NCBI GenBank assembly: GCA_035610365.1
Contig: CM069433.1
Coordinates: forward strand, 134,744,545-134,808,544
Direction of reading: 5' to 3'
From: Aquatica leii
Taxonomy: Eukaryota; Arthropoda; Insecta; Coleoptera; Lampyridae
Length of the DNA: 64,000 bases
Shown here: positions 23,400-35,700 of the stretch, in pieces
Layout of the letters: each line of letters begins with the position of its first letter
How positions within the stretch are numbered: position 1 is the first letter of the stretch
Position numbers and translations under genes: made by a program
Notes under the pieces: generated by a model
What the model was told of the DNA's origin: nothing
What the model saw: the letters and a program-made list of their open reading frames with translations, nothing else
The model's database searches: none

Positions 23400-24680
23400 A
23401 AGCAATTGTTGTACTAATTAGTTAGCTTTGATTTTTTTAACTTGTGTGTTGTGCTTTTTTTAAAATTTGAGTTCGCAACAATAGGTGTCTAATTAAATGT
23501 ATTAGTATGTTTTAGACGATTTTGCAAGTATTCTCGATATTAATTTTTTTTTCTTTACGTTAACTTTGTAGTATTTTCATTAATTAATCGTTACAAAAAT
23601 AAGGAAAAGGAAAATTAAATATTTTGGATTTGCATAATAAAGTAATGCTCAGTTTTTTAAATCTATAGATAACAAAAAAGATAAATTTTCATGATAGTAT
23701 TAAAAGTTGCATTCAAATGATATATAGAAACTAAATATAATATATAATTATAATATGACAAGTTAAACTCGTATTAGATGTCTACACCTTAGTAAAAGAT
23801 AATACTTTTTTTAAGTATAATTGCAAACGCTTTTATGTGTAGAATTTTATTACAAATAATTTAAGTTGTAGCAAATCAGAATTAACTGCATTTTAAGCAC
23901 TAAAAATCTAGAAACTTAAATTAATTTTAGAGGCATATATGTCGAGTTACATTTAAAGTTTGTACGTACTTAAGACTTCCAGTTTTATTATTATACGCCA
24001 TTCCTTGATTCTCCAGCTCACTTTATTTTACAACATCTTCCTGAACATTTACGGTAAAACGCATCTTATATACTTTCTTTGGGATTAGCTATGTTGAAGG
24101 CAGTTGGCGACATAAAATTATTCAGCGAACTTCAATGAATCTTAATAAGAAGAGTTGTAATTATTACTCCGATAAAGTTTGCCAAAAATTTTAATAAAAA
24201 ACTAACTTTATTATTAAGTCAAGAAATATAAAAATTAATTTTGTTTTTTAATCCTAATTTTGTTACTTATTTAAAATAAGACTTGAATATTGTGATACGT
24301 ATTTTTAATTAATTATTTGATTACTAAAAACATGTTATCTTAAAGTAACATTTAAACGAAATATTACATTGCAAAAATACTTGGTTTTTTAACGTTTGAT
24401 ACTCTTGATTCGCTTTAAAATTGAAAAACATAATTGCCGTATCAATTTATTTTTTCTCCAAAAGTTTCGTCGAAGATTTATTTAATAAATAAACATTTAA
24501 TTTTAAAAACACTTACTTTTAGATATGTTGTTTTTTTTATCAATCTATAGAATAAAATAGGTACCCTAATGATCCTCAAACTGGCAGGTAGGTACTTTAG
24601 TTTCGAGTGGTTTAGTCAGAATTCGTGGTTAATATATTCAAAAAAATTACAAGGGGCATTTTGTGTCCATCGTGTTTTAT
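23400..24680. other. AT-rich intergenic, no gene seen
   Basis: No coding region, RNA gene or element end recognised. Confidence 0.45.
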
Positions 24681-24804
24681 TTAGAGCTACCATAAAACGA
24701 GGATTTCAAGGTTCTTTCATTTAAGTACAAAAAATTCCATGAATATGGAAAAGCTCACCAACGCAACGGTCTGAATGGCATAAAGAAAGTTTAACAAAAT
24801 CTAA

Positions 24805-25947
24805 GTGTTTTGCAGATGCCTTTCACAGAAGACTCCAAGTATAGATCTACAATTAAATATAGCTGTTCATAATAAAATTAAAGAAAATAGATCTAAACTT
24901 TATTCAATTGTAGCTACTATTGTACTATGTGGAACGAGTGGTTTTGCATTGCGTGGAAAACTATCTAAGGATGGAAATTTGGATGCATTACTTGACTTTA
25001 GAGCCGAATCTGGAGATAATGTACTGATAGATCACTTAAAAAACTGTTCTAGCAAAGCTAAATATACTTCCCATAGAATACAAAACGAGCTCATTAATAA
25101 CTGTGGGTCTGTTATTCGACAGCAAATTGTAAATAAAATAAACAGTTCAACGACGGTTGCATTTTCATTACTTGCTGATGAGAGTGCAGATATTTCAGGA
25201 ATTGAACAGTTTTCAATTGGGGTCAGGTATGTTAAAAAGAACCCTACGAATAGAAATTTGGTTCACGAAGAATTTTTGGGTTTTGTTCAGCTAAACCATT
25301 TAAATGCTCAATCTTTTTGCAAAAAAACTAATTTAATTATGGAAAAGTTGGTGGGCTTGGGTTTTGATGGATGTGCCACAATGGCTGGCCTAGAAGGTGG
25401 TGTCCAAAGGATTATTAAAGATAAACACCCAAAGGCGTTATTCTTTCACTGTGCTTCCCACAAATTAAATCTTGTAGTGAATGATGTGAATAGCGTTCGT
25501 GAAATACAAAATGCCGTAGGCATAATAAAAGAAGTAATAAAACCCTTTCACGATAGCAATTTAAGAAGACAATTGGCACCAAGCATGCCTTTGCTTTTAG
25601 AAACTCGTTGGTCAGCAAAATATAAAGCTATAAGAATATTCGCTAGAAACTTTATTGAGATTAAAAATATCTTAGATACAATAAAAGACGATAGAAAGTT
25701 TAATAGTTCCACGAGGTTAAAAGCGCATCAGTTTTCAAGCAGTACTTTAGAGTCTACTTTTATTATTGCTTTACAATTAATGGCAAAATATTTATCTATC
25801 CTAGAACCAGTTGTTAATATTCTACAGAGTAAAGCAGTATATATGTTATCTGTTAAAAATCATATACATACGCTTGTTGATATGGTTAAAAAGCAGAGAA
25901 CAGAAGCGGATATATCTTTTCGGTCATGTTTGTTGAAGTTAGAATAA
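24805..25947 (+). pseudogene. hAT transposase, N-terminal and catalytic part
   Basis: A 380-codon frame with the DUF4371-like core of hAT transposases. VLCGTSGFALRG is followed by LDFRAESGDNVL, then FSLLADESADISGIEQFSI (start of the RNase H-like fold with its Asp). GLGFDGCATMAGLEGGVQ and FFHCASHKLNLVVNDV follow, then ETRWSAKYKAI. The zinc-finger region immediately upstream, SEWHKESLTKSKCFADAFHR (about 24772-24830), is in another frame, so there is a frameshift near 24830 and the annotated start codon is not the real one. It is closely similar in type to the hAT at 0.8-3.2 kb but clearly a different family. Confidence 0.85.
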
Positions 25948-26114
25948 TGCGAAATTACTTAGTACTGATATAGAGATACCACGATTAGCAAAGCAAACTC
26001 ACCGTGCAAACTATTCAGTTGCCTCTGTAGAAGATTATTTTAGAGTAGCAGTATTTGTCCCATATTTAGATTCTTTGATAAATTCTCAAATTTTCAGATC
26101 AGAAAAACCAGGAA

Positions 26115-26498
26115 ATGTTTTTATATAATCTCTATCCACAAAATTTGTTAAAATTATCTGAAGCAGAATTTATAAAGTCTCTAGATGGTATTAATAAGCT
26201 GTATACTATTGACAATTTAAAAGAAGAGTCATCAACGTGGTTGTATTTTTGGAGAAATCAAACTCAAGTAGATAACTTGGAAAATATGGCTATGATTGAT
26301 TTATTGGATCATTGCCAATATTATCCCGCTGTTGCAGAAGCAATTGAAATATCGTTGTGTTTACCACCAACAACTTGTACCATCGAACGATCCTTTAGTA
26401 CCCTTCGGAGAATAAAAACTTGGATCCGTTCCTCTACGAGTAAAGATCGTTTGGACGGTCTATGCATGATGATGAGCATTCACAGGCTCATTATATAA
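26115..26498 (+). pseudogene. hAT transposase, C-terminal dimerisation domain
   Basis: Continues the transposase in a different frame after a broken stretch at 25948-26114. It ends with the hAT dimerisation signature LCLPPTTCTIERSFSTLRRI followed by KTWIRSSTSKDRLDGL. This domain mediates transposase oligomerisation. The frameshift and stop near 25950 mean the full protein is not made. Confidence 0.85.
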
Positions 26499-26957
26499 AA
26501 TAACAAAACTGAGTATATCAAAAGGATCGTTGACGAGTTTGCAAAACAGCCAAGAAATCTGCAATTTCTATTTTCTACTGACAAAGAATAAATTTATAAA
26601 TAAAAGTCAACACGAACAACAATTTAAAATCTATTTTTAAGATAATGTTACTTGGTCAGTTTTTTTTACATTTGTTTTCTCTATATAATGCAGTTTATGG
26701 ACAATTATTGTTTAATTGTATTAACTTATGAAATTAAAATTATTTGTTTTGTTTAGAAATTATAGCATATTTATTATTTATATTAAATGTTAGTCGAGTT
26801 TTAGTAACGTCAGACAGTGTGTATTTTAAAATAGAATAAAAAGTTTGATTTTGTAGAACAAGTTTTGTTTTCGTTTGTCGTTTCCAAACAGCTAAAAATG
26901 ATCTTCCTCAAATTGTCCCCCCTCCTGGAAATTACTGTATGGGCGCCCTTGCCTCTG

Positions 26958-27620
26958 AATTAAGGGTATTGATTATATATGCGTAATACTCATATCTTTA
27001 TCAATAATACTCATAAACACTGATCATACTAAGCATAAAATTTTGAGCAAGTAAACATAATATGTGATTAAAGTCACATCTATTATGATTATAATTCATA
27101 TCCAGTAACAAAGTATTATTATATATACTTAATAATCACATATTTATGATTAATACTCATAAACTCGAATTGTATTAAGAATAACTTTTTAAGCATCCAA
27201 TCGTAATATATGATAAATAAAGTATAATTTATTAAGTAATATTCAGAATAATCGATTAGTAACTCTGAATATTAATCATAATTTTGGATTTACTTTTTTC
27301 CTTCTTATACGTAGTAATCACAAGTTATACATATATAATATATGTTTTTAAGTTAATAAAACGTATATTTCGAGTTTCAATAAATGTTTATTTTTTACAA
27401 TGATTGCACAATCTTATTGCAAAAGTTAACTACTATACTTACTACAACTAAATAATTCAAATACAACACATAATACAATAATCATTATAAAAAATAAAAA
27501 CACATAATTGATACCTTATAATAATATTTAATAGTACATCGTAGTATTATTATAATAAATAAAACTAAAATATAAACAAAATTTATACAAAACTTGAGTT
27601 TTAATAAACCATTATAACTA
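26958..27620. other. AT-rich spacer with short imperfect repeats
   Basis: Several variants of AATACTCATAAA and their complements occur at 26985-27175, giving local hairpin potential. No gene seen. Confidence 0.4.
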
Positions 27621-27625
27621 TTATT

Positions 27626-29330
27626 TTACATGTTACTAACTACAAAACAGTTTCCTCTATCGCCGGGAAGATAATTTAATAAAAACGGTTTTTTATATTG
27701 AAGTTGTAAAAAATTAATGCAAATAATTTTTTTAATAGGTTCACCAATCATATACACGCAGTAATGTTTATCAAATCCATTAATCTCGTATTCGTTCATT
27801 AACAAGTATACATCTTCTTTCACTTTGATAAAATCTACAATTTTGAAAACTTTTTCATTTAAAAAATATGGTATCCTATTCTGAAGCCAGTTCCTCGATA
27901 ATCAACGCGACTAAATGTATAGTAACAGTTTCTTTAATATTATATGGGAATTCAATTTTGTCGGAGTAATAATCGACATTTTTATACAGTCGGATTTCAT
28001 ACCTTTAAAATTATCAATACTTTTTTTTATTTAAAATATTATTTGAAAATTTAATAGAACGTTTTTTTCCTGGTGAGTATTCCAAATTTATTCTAGAGTA
28101 AGAAACTCTTGAATACTCTTTCAAATTTTTATTTTTGCTTTCATGTCTCATACACCACAAATGCCTAAGAGGACCAATTGCTTTAATTACCGAAGGATAA
28201 TGAACAATACTATGATGCTTCGGTTTTAAATTCTTATTTGGAAAACATTGTAAATATAGCATATGATGTTCTTTAATAATAGATGTGAAGGAAATTAAAT
28301 ATACATTAGTGAATTAATCTTTAAGTAAAAAAATCCATCATTTCCTTTAACTTTAAAACATATTTCCATACATTATCAGATTTAGAAACAAACTCTCCTA
28401 CTAACAGAGTAAAATGTTGCAAAAAACTATAAGTTTCTCTGGCAGAAAAAGGAAGCTTATTGTTTTTTAGATTTTCTAATTTAATATATCCAGAAGGTCT
28501 ATTTTTTAATTCGTTTTCTACGTAATCAAATATTTTAATTTTATTGTTGAGAATCTCTAAAGAAAAAAGTTTCTCTTCATTAATAAAATAATTTAAACAG
28601 TCTACTAAACCAAATTTGATACAGCCTTTAGGACAATCATGCATAATATCTGTATAAAAATTTTGTGATACATGAAAAAGTTTTAAATTGTTTAATATGG
28701 AATTTTCTTTAATATCTGTAGTTTTGTAATCATTTTTTTTGACATTTGTTTCATAATTATCCAAACTTCTGATAATATTTTCGTTTTTTACTAATACATT
28801 ATTGAAATCTAATTTTGAAATTTTGCAGAGCCTGCATGGAAAATTTTGGCTACACGATCCCGAGAATCCAAGAAGATTGTTTAGTACTAAATTATCACCT
28901 ATAATTAATCCCATAACAAAATATACTTTAAATGTTCCATACGCAGTTTTAATTTATATTCCATTTTTCAGTTCTCTCAATATTTCAACAAAATCTGCTA
29001 AAATTTTAGAAATTTTAAAGTTTTTTATATAAGTACTTTTGATAAGCATTGCCACAAATATGTTTTTTTTTCGATGTGCAGTTAATAGGCAAACTTGGAA
29101 AATGGTAACAAAACGCAGCTATAGATTGTTTTCCAGAATGGCTACCTAAACTGTTCCCCATTTCAATATCATCATAGTAATAAATGATAGGTAAAACGAT
29201 TTGATCTTTTGTAAAATCCTTTACTTTTTCTTTCCAAACTTTGCCTTGAACAAAGTTTTCAATTTTGTTAGTAGGTTCTTTTATTAATCTTTGTGTATGT
29301 GCAACAGTCTCTTTTAACGATGCTTGTTAA
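27626..29330 (-). pseudogene. Remnant of an unnamed element-encoded protein family
   Basis: Minus-strand frames form one ordered, broken protein. At 29330-29040: IVLPIIYYYDDIEMGNSLGS then HSG, a segment I recognise from large uncharacterised element-encoded insect proteins. At 28914-28321: PCRLCK (a Cys pair), then NFYTDIMHDCPKGCIKFGL. At 28262-28014: LKPKHHSIVHYPSVIKAIGP then LRHLWCMRHESK. At 27823-27626: a C-terminal HYCVYMIGEP segment. The (D)x-MHD and GPL-x-HLW-x-MR-x-E motifs are reminiscent of the plant CACTA-associated DUF4218 region, so a CACTA/EnSpm-like origin is possible but not shown. There are at least three stops or frame breaks. No terminal repeats were found. Confidence 0.6.
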
Positions 29331-29339
29331 CGAGGGTGA

Positions 29340-30885
29340 GGTTTGTTGGTACGATTTTGTAAATACATACTTATAAGATAGATAGAAGTAGTATAATGTA
29401 ACTAGGGCAATGTTAAAAATAATAGATATTTACTTAAATCCATCTAGCTTTCAAAAAATGAGAGTTAATATGCCGCAAAGTATTCAGCAATACGGTAGCT
29501 GCCGCAATTTCAACTTGAGAACTTAAATTCAATACCGCTAAACACACGGCTGGATTTATCAAACGTGCCTATAAACAATATTTTTGATTGTTTAAATAGT
29601 AGAGTTGTTAAGGAATCTAATCCGTATAGGTAAATGCTCTTTATCTATTTACAATACATTCACATCAAAATTTTTAATTAAAGCTTTAGAGTATTGTAAC
29701 GAATTTTAAAAACTAATTTATTTTTACAAACATGTGTACACATTTATAAATGCACGAAACTTGATATTGTAAATGTTTTAAAAGTTAACGTGCAAGACAA
29801 ATATAATTGGTTAAACAATTGTATCGCTCATAAAATATTTTTTATCGAAAATTTAGTTAAGATTAAATTGTATAGAGCAATAAGATGGGAAAAAATCCTA
29901 AGAAGCCCGATAAAGCCAATAAAATCGAGCTATAAACCTAATCGCAAAATTAAAATATTAACAAAAATGTAACTCATGATTGTTTTATATCTATAATTAT
30001 AGTTTTAGAAAATGTAAATTATTTAAACGTAGTTATTTGTATTTACTTTTTTTTCAATTTTATATTTTTTAAATTAGTAGATTCTATATTTTTGTAAACG
30101 ATGTACGATCATTTTAGTACGATCTAAATAGTAATGATGTGTTTGAACGCAGTTGTAACTTTTTTTAAATAAAACTATAATGTTTAAATTCTAAAATAAC
30201 TTTTGATTTGGTTTAACAATTACACTTTTTGAATTTGTACACGGAAAAAAAGGTTATGCGGAATTGATATGTATCATGCAAAAGGCTGTTGGTTTTGAGT
30301 CAAGCCGATGTACGCTTGAATTGAACTTCTATTTTATTAGATTGTCGCTGTAATTGCATTGCAATAAGAGATTTAGTTTAAATTTTAGTACATTTACGTT
30401 GAATGTTATTTGAACGTGGATCAATTTTAGAAAAAAAGCAAATGCTTTAAATATGAAATCGTAATGATTAAATTCAGTATAATATTTCTCTCCGTGTAAT
30501 AAATACTTTGAAATAAGTTTTTAAATGTTAATTGTGCAATTGTCTTAATTTACTTTTTATTTATTAATTTATCATCATCAATAAAATTGTACATACATAA
30601 TACATACATAATACGTCGTTTAAATTTCAATTTCTCACGATGAACGTGTTTAAATTTTAAATGGTAACTAAAATACCTAATTACGGTCCACAAAACATAG
30701 GTACCCACCAAAAACCAGTTACTTGTTCATTTTAACAAAATTCCGCAAAATAATAGACTGGCGCTAGCGCACGGCTTGTTTGTTTAGACTTAGGGGAGGA
30801 AAGGAGAGGGGAAGTACAATGTGCATTTTAGTATTGCGGTTGTTAGTCTTTTAGAATATTTAGTCAATGCTATAATATATTTATA
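29340..30885. other. AT-rich intergenic, no gene seen
   Basis: No supportable gene. A 60-codon lysine-rich open frame at 29790-29972 has no recognisable domain. Confidence 0.4.
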
Positions 30886-31465
30886 GCGTTTTTCACTGGT
30901 CATTTTAGTGCGCACTTTTACGCACTGAGTGTTCCTGTTATTTTTCACTGGTATTTTTGATGCGTACTGATTCAGTTTTATTATTTTTCACTGGTCTGAT
31001 AAATGCACTTGATTCTGTACTAGTGCAGATTTTGTTGCACTGACAACAGATGCAAGTGCAACAGATCCAGTGCAAACATGGCGAATTTAAATAATTTGAA
31101 TGTTGTTTATATCTTCAACATGCAAAAAATTGTTTGATACTAATTCATTTATGTAATGTACTGTATATACATTATCAGCTAAAAACACATTTGATATATG
31201 CAAATATAGATAGATGCATTTTAACTTTACTCATTAGTTTAAAGTACGTTGATTGGTCTGGAAGTTGTAAAGTAACAACGTCGTTACTAATTCGAAGCGT
31301 AACAATATAAAGAAGTTCTCCCGTTATATATTATATGATGCACTGTTCAAGCATTTCATTTTTCACTGGAACTGCAATGTTAATGCACTGCCGGTAACAC
31401 AATTATAGTGCACAGGAAACTCGCCCGGTGTTAGTGTGCATTCAAATTTGTTCAGTGAAAAACGC
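30886..31465. mobile_element. MITE-like element upstream of Nup155
   Basis: GCGTTTTTCACTG at 30886-30898 is exactly inverted at 31453-31465, bounding 580 bp of noncoding DNA. The core TTTTTCACTGG recurs inside at about 30945, 30985 and 31360, and TGCACT-type words recur throughout (for example around 31015-31075). No target duplication is evident and no coding capacity remains. It ends 352 bases before the Nup155 start codon, so it may overlap or adjoin the promoter. Confidence 0.6.
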
Positions 31466-31817
31466 ACTTAGATAATGCTACTAAGCCTGTACTAAGTACG
31501 GTCCTGAACTGTAATTCGCAAAGATAAATAAAGGTCTCGTGCTTTGGTCTGGTGTATTTTAAATTTAACGTGTGGCAGACGTGGTCTTTGTGTGTGGGCA
31601 GCATTGTAAATGTTTTCGTTATTTTAAAAGTGTGATGTGCCGATATTAAGTTTACATTTTAAGTATAATTGGTTATATTAGTAAAACTAAACTACCATAA
31701 TTATAAGATTGAACTTTATACAGTAAGTTAGATTTTTTATTTACATCAAAAATTTTATACATCTTGACAATTTTAGGTTAGAATAGTAAGCGCCAAAGTT
31801 AAGTTAATTTCATAAAA

Positions 31818-32726
31818 ATGGATTATTCGATTGATAACTCGCAAATTAATTTGCATTCTGTTGAAATTGCTGCAAGAAATTTTGACAAAGCACTTGCCAG
31901 CGATAGCTCTGCTCCGACATTGCTTGACATTATGAATATATCGCCTGAATCTGGCCCTACCTCAAGCGGGGCTGTTGACAATGATTATCCCAATTTAATG
32001 AGATTACCACCAGCTTTAGCTAAGATTTCGCAGTTGAAAGCTTCTAACAAAATACCATTACCAGCTGAAATATTAGAACAATTTAAACGTATCCTTTTTT
32101 TTAAAGTACTATGCATATTTTGAAGACTACATGTTTAGACTCAACTGCAATGCAATGTTTTTTTATTCTACTAAGTATCAATATTGTTATGCTTCATATT
32201 TTTTTCGATATACCTAAGTTTCCATCGCTCACCTTTAATCCAATCGTTTTTTGTTGAAATAGTATTAATTATTGTAACTGTATTTTAATTATAATTGCTT
32301 TTTCTTTAACTGCAAACAGATATTCAATGTCACAGCATGATGGGTCTATTTACAGAAATTAATCGAGCATGGCTAACAGTTGATAGTGATATATATCTTT
32401 GGACTTATGAAGATGGAGGCGATGTGGCTTATTATGATGGTTTAAATGAGACTATTATCTGTGTTGGCCTTGTTAATTCAAAAGTGGGCGTTTTTCATAG
32501 TTATATTAAATATTTATTGGTTCTATCTACAGCATCTGATATAATAGTGCTTGGTGTTACTTTTAATGAAACTTCAACAAACGAACTACAGGAAATACAT
32601 TTAGTGCCTGATCCTGTTTTTACAATTCCTACAGATGGATCTACGATAACGACTATTGTCGGTACCCAATCGGGAAGAATTTTTTTGGGTAGTAAAGATG
32701 GTAGCATATTTGAAATTTCTTATCAG
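31818..32726 (+). CDS. Nup155: Nup155 exons 1-2: N terminus and first propeller blades
   Basis: Exon 1 (90 codons plus one base) carries a variable N terminus, then YPNLMRLPPALAKISQLK and IPLPAEILEQF, which match the conserved entry to the Nup155 fold. The exon 1-2 junction creates a His before IQCHSMMGLFTEINRAWLTV. Exon 2 continues with DSDIYLWTYEDGGDVAYYDG, one of the strongest signatures of the family, and ends in phase 0 after FEISYQ. The open frame beyond 32726 is intron read-through. Confidence 0.95.
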
Positions 32727-35700
32727 GTAAATATAGGTACCAAGTATTTATATAATTTCTTTTTTTCATATTCTCTATGGTTTTTTGTTATACTATTTTT
32801 TTAATAATGATAATTTTTCCGAATACATTTCAATTCCACTTAAAACTAATGTATCTGCTTAAGAATTCACTTAGAGCAAACTTTATCTCTTGAAAGAATA
32901 TCCTTGTATAGCGCTTTCATTATGTCGTGAACTGTGACCTTGAGTCGAAATTGGGAATTAATAAACTAAAAATTAAAAGTTTGACAAGTCTATGTTAATC
33001 TCAAAAACGTTAGTCTATTTATAAAACACTTGCGTCAATGAAAATTAAAAACAATCACCTATTTATGTATTAAATAAAAATAAGTTTACTTACAATAATA
33101 CATAAAGACTTATTAATAACAAATACAACGACAAAAGCAAAGATAGGTTAGTAAAAATGTACCAGCGAATGTTTGCAAGACGGACAGTAGCAAGATTTTG
33201 ACATATACGGACTACAGCGCTACAGTTCACGAGATCCTGATAGACGTCTACTTATGCACTCACTTTCCTTATGGTCATCTGTATATATGCATCTATAGAT
33301 ACAACTAGGTTTAGTGCTGACTACAGTTTCAGCTCTTAAATTGAAAAATTTGAATTATTGTGATATCTTTTTATGCATGATTATTAACTTTTGACCTTCA
33401 ATAGAAAAATCAAAAAGATCATAGAAACCATTAAAAAACCCCAATAATTTCAATTCATTATGTGGTTGATTTTTATTTTTTATTGGAGGGGATAGGGATA
33501 AAAAGTAACAATAAGGTTTCCGGAGTTTTTTATAATTTTAAAATAGATTGTGCTAAGTAAATATAGTGACAATAAATTGTTTCCGATATTGCCTGTTACT
33601 GACGTCTGGCTTTACCACGAGCGATTGAAATTACTAATCGATGATCTTGTAGCCAACATTTTACGTATGGTCACGGATTGAAGTCTGCAACTGGGGGTCT
33701 TTTAGAAGATGATCATTAAACCTGTTTGATTTTCAATAGTTAGGCGGGTTTTCAAATCGGTTATTGTGATGTTCATATCGGCATACCGTTCAAAATCTCT
33801 TTTACCGTTTTACCTTTAGGTCCTCCAAAACTGTGTCAATAATAGGACTATTAAACAACACTCCATTTTGCTTTGCTTGGAAACTTTCCAAAATTCTGAT
33901 AGTTCTACACATCTCTGATTGAACACTTATAGTACTTGTTTTCTGTGATTAGGCATACGTCATAGAAAAGCCAAAGTTCTTATAGGAAAAATGCAGATTT
34001 CAATTTTCGTTTTAGTCCAGTTGTGGCGTCGCGATCTTGAATCACATGTGCATGCAGAGCGGGGTAATTGTTCCAAACACCTTTTACAGTTCGATACCTG
34101 CTTGCAGACCAACATACATTCAAGACACGACATATTTATTTTTTTAATTGTGGTAGGTTGTCGCATAGTTTTGCAGCGACACCAACTTTCTTCTTCCAAA
34201 GTTCTAAGTAGGACAAAGGGTTTTTTCAATAGTTTTCTAATCTTCACTATAAGACTGTCATCCAGCATTATAGTAAATGTTGAACCTGATGTGTGCTGTT
34301 ACAACAAATAAGAGTTGGTTACTAAATTTAGTTGTTAGACTTTATGGTCAACAGGTGGAAAATGCCTTATAGTTATGTATCAATAGCACGAAGACAACTA
34401 TATTTAGAATCTATAACAGACTATGTGATTGTCAAACGACAATTTCAAGTAGAAACAGAAGATGTTGGAGTATAGATAGGTGCAATAGGTGTCTGACCTG
34501 GTTAGATTAAAGGTCAAAATAAAGAGACATAGTGCTAGCTAGTATAGAAAAGATATATCCTAAGTGTAAACTCAAGAATCTCCATCCACGATACCTCCGC
34601 ATACAGATGGAACTTAACAGATATAGGAAATATAGAAGCGAAAAAATTGGACTTCTCGTGTATAAGAAAAGATATCTACATCTCAATGTCTATCAAGTTA
34701 TGATTGCGATGATTGGAAAAAAACTACTTTGTTAACGATTGTAAGAAAATGAAATAAGAATTTAGAACAAGAAATGTCAAGAAGTAGAGAGCTTACTTGA
34801 TGGTTACAAAGCTTGAAAAGCATGGAGAACAGCCTATTATTTAAAATCTAACTGTCAGTAAAGAATAAATTGATAATAAATAAACTTTACGAATGTCTAT
34901 AGAAAAGTAGAAAACATAACTCAAGTCTGGCAGAGCTAAAAACTGCTAATATGTCAATAGGACTCGGAGACGTCAAATTTAATGGAAATGGGCTAATACA
35001 AGCAATATATTCAAGGAAGGCAAAATATTCTAGAAAATACAGGTTCTTTGATAGAGAGACTTTAATAAAAACAAAAGTGTAAATTGATCTTAACGAACTT
35101 TACAGGAGCTACCGGGTTTCAAACCAGGACGATCATGCACTGGTAATATTAGTTTGAAGGAAGTAATTGAAAAAGATTGGCAAGGAATGGAGCAGTAGAA
35201 CGTTTACACAGAGCGCAGTTTCTCTTCATTGTTTACTGCTAGTGAAGTAAACATATACTTAACCAACGAATAAAAGTATTTGGCTAACGTTTACTTTGGG
35301 TATTGGACGATAATGATATTAGGAACAAAAAGCGACTACATAACGTAACTAAAAACACAAAGACTATGGTTGTCTTATATGCAACTGAATTGTGGGTGTC
35401 TACAAATAGACATAGACAAATGCTAGAAACGAAGAAAATGTAAGCTGACGATGTTAGAGCACATAATAAATAACAGAACATTACAATAACAAATAACATA
35501 CAAAAAAAGAATCTTACATGGTATGGACATTTGGAAAGTATACTCAGTGTCGTTAGAAGAAATAATTTCTTCAACTTGATTTTTTGGCAACAGAATGACT
35601 ATATTTAAAGCATGCTATGGTAACTATGTCAACTGTTTTTTGATAATTTCTTTGCAAAAACAATACTTTATCTCTTAGTTTTTGGTGAAGAAACCGGTTT

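Larger units (their letters stand above)
24681..26957 (+). mobile_element. hAT transposon, 52-kDa-repressor/ZMYM type, right end preserved
   Basis: A + strand hAT element whose transposase occupies 24760-26498. The right terminus ends in GGGCGCCCTTGCCTCTG at 26957, which inverted reads CAGAGGCAAGGGCGCCC, a typical end for this hAT group. The next 8 bases, AATTAAGG, would be the target duplication, but no matching left end was found, so the left side is truncated or diverged. Confidence 0.75.

Noticed and set aside
33960-34311. Overlapping open frames on both strands, one Cys-rich, in Nup155 intron 2
   Set aside because: The Cys pattern fits no zinc-binding family I recognise, and overlapping frames on both strands suggest chance or an old repeat.
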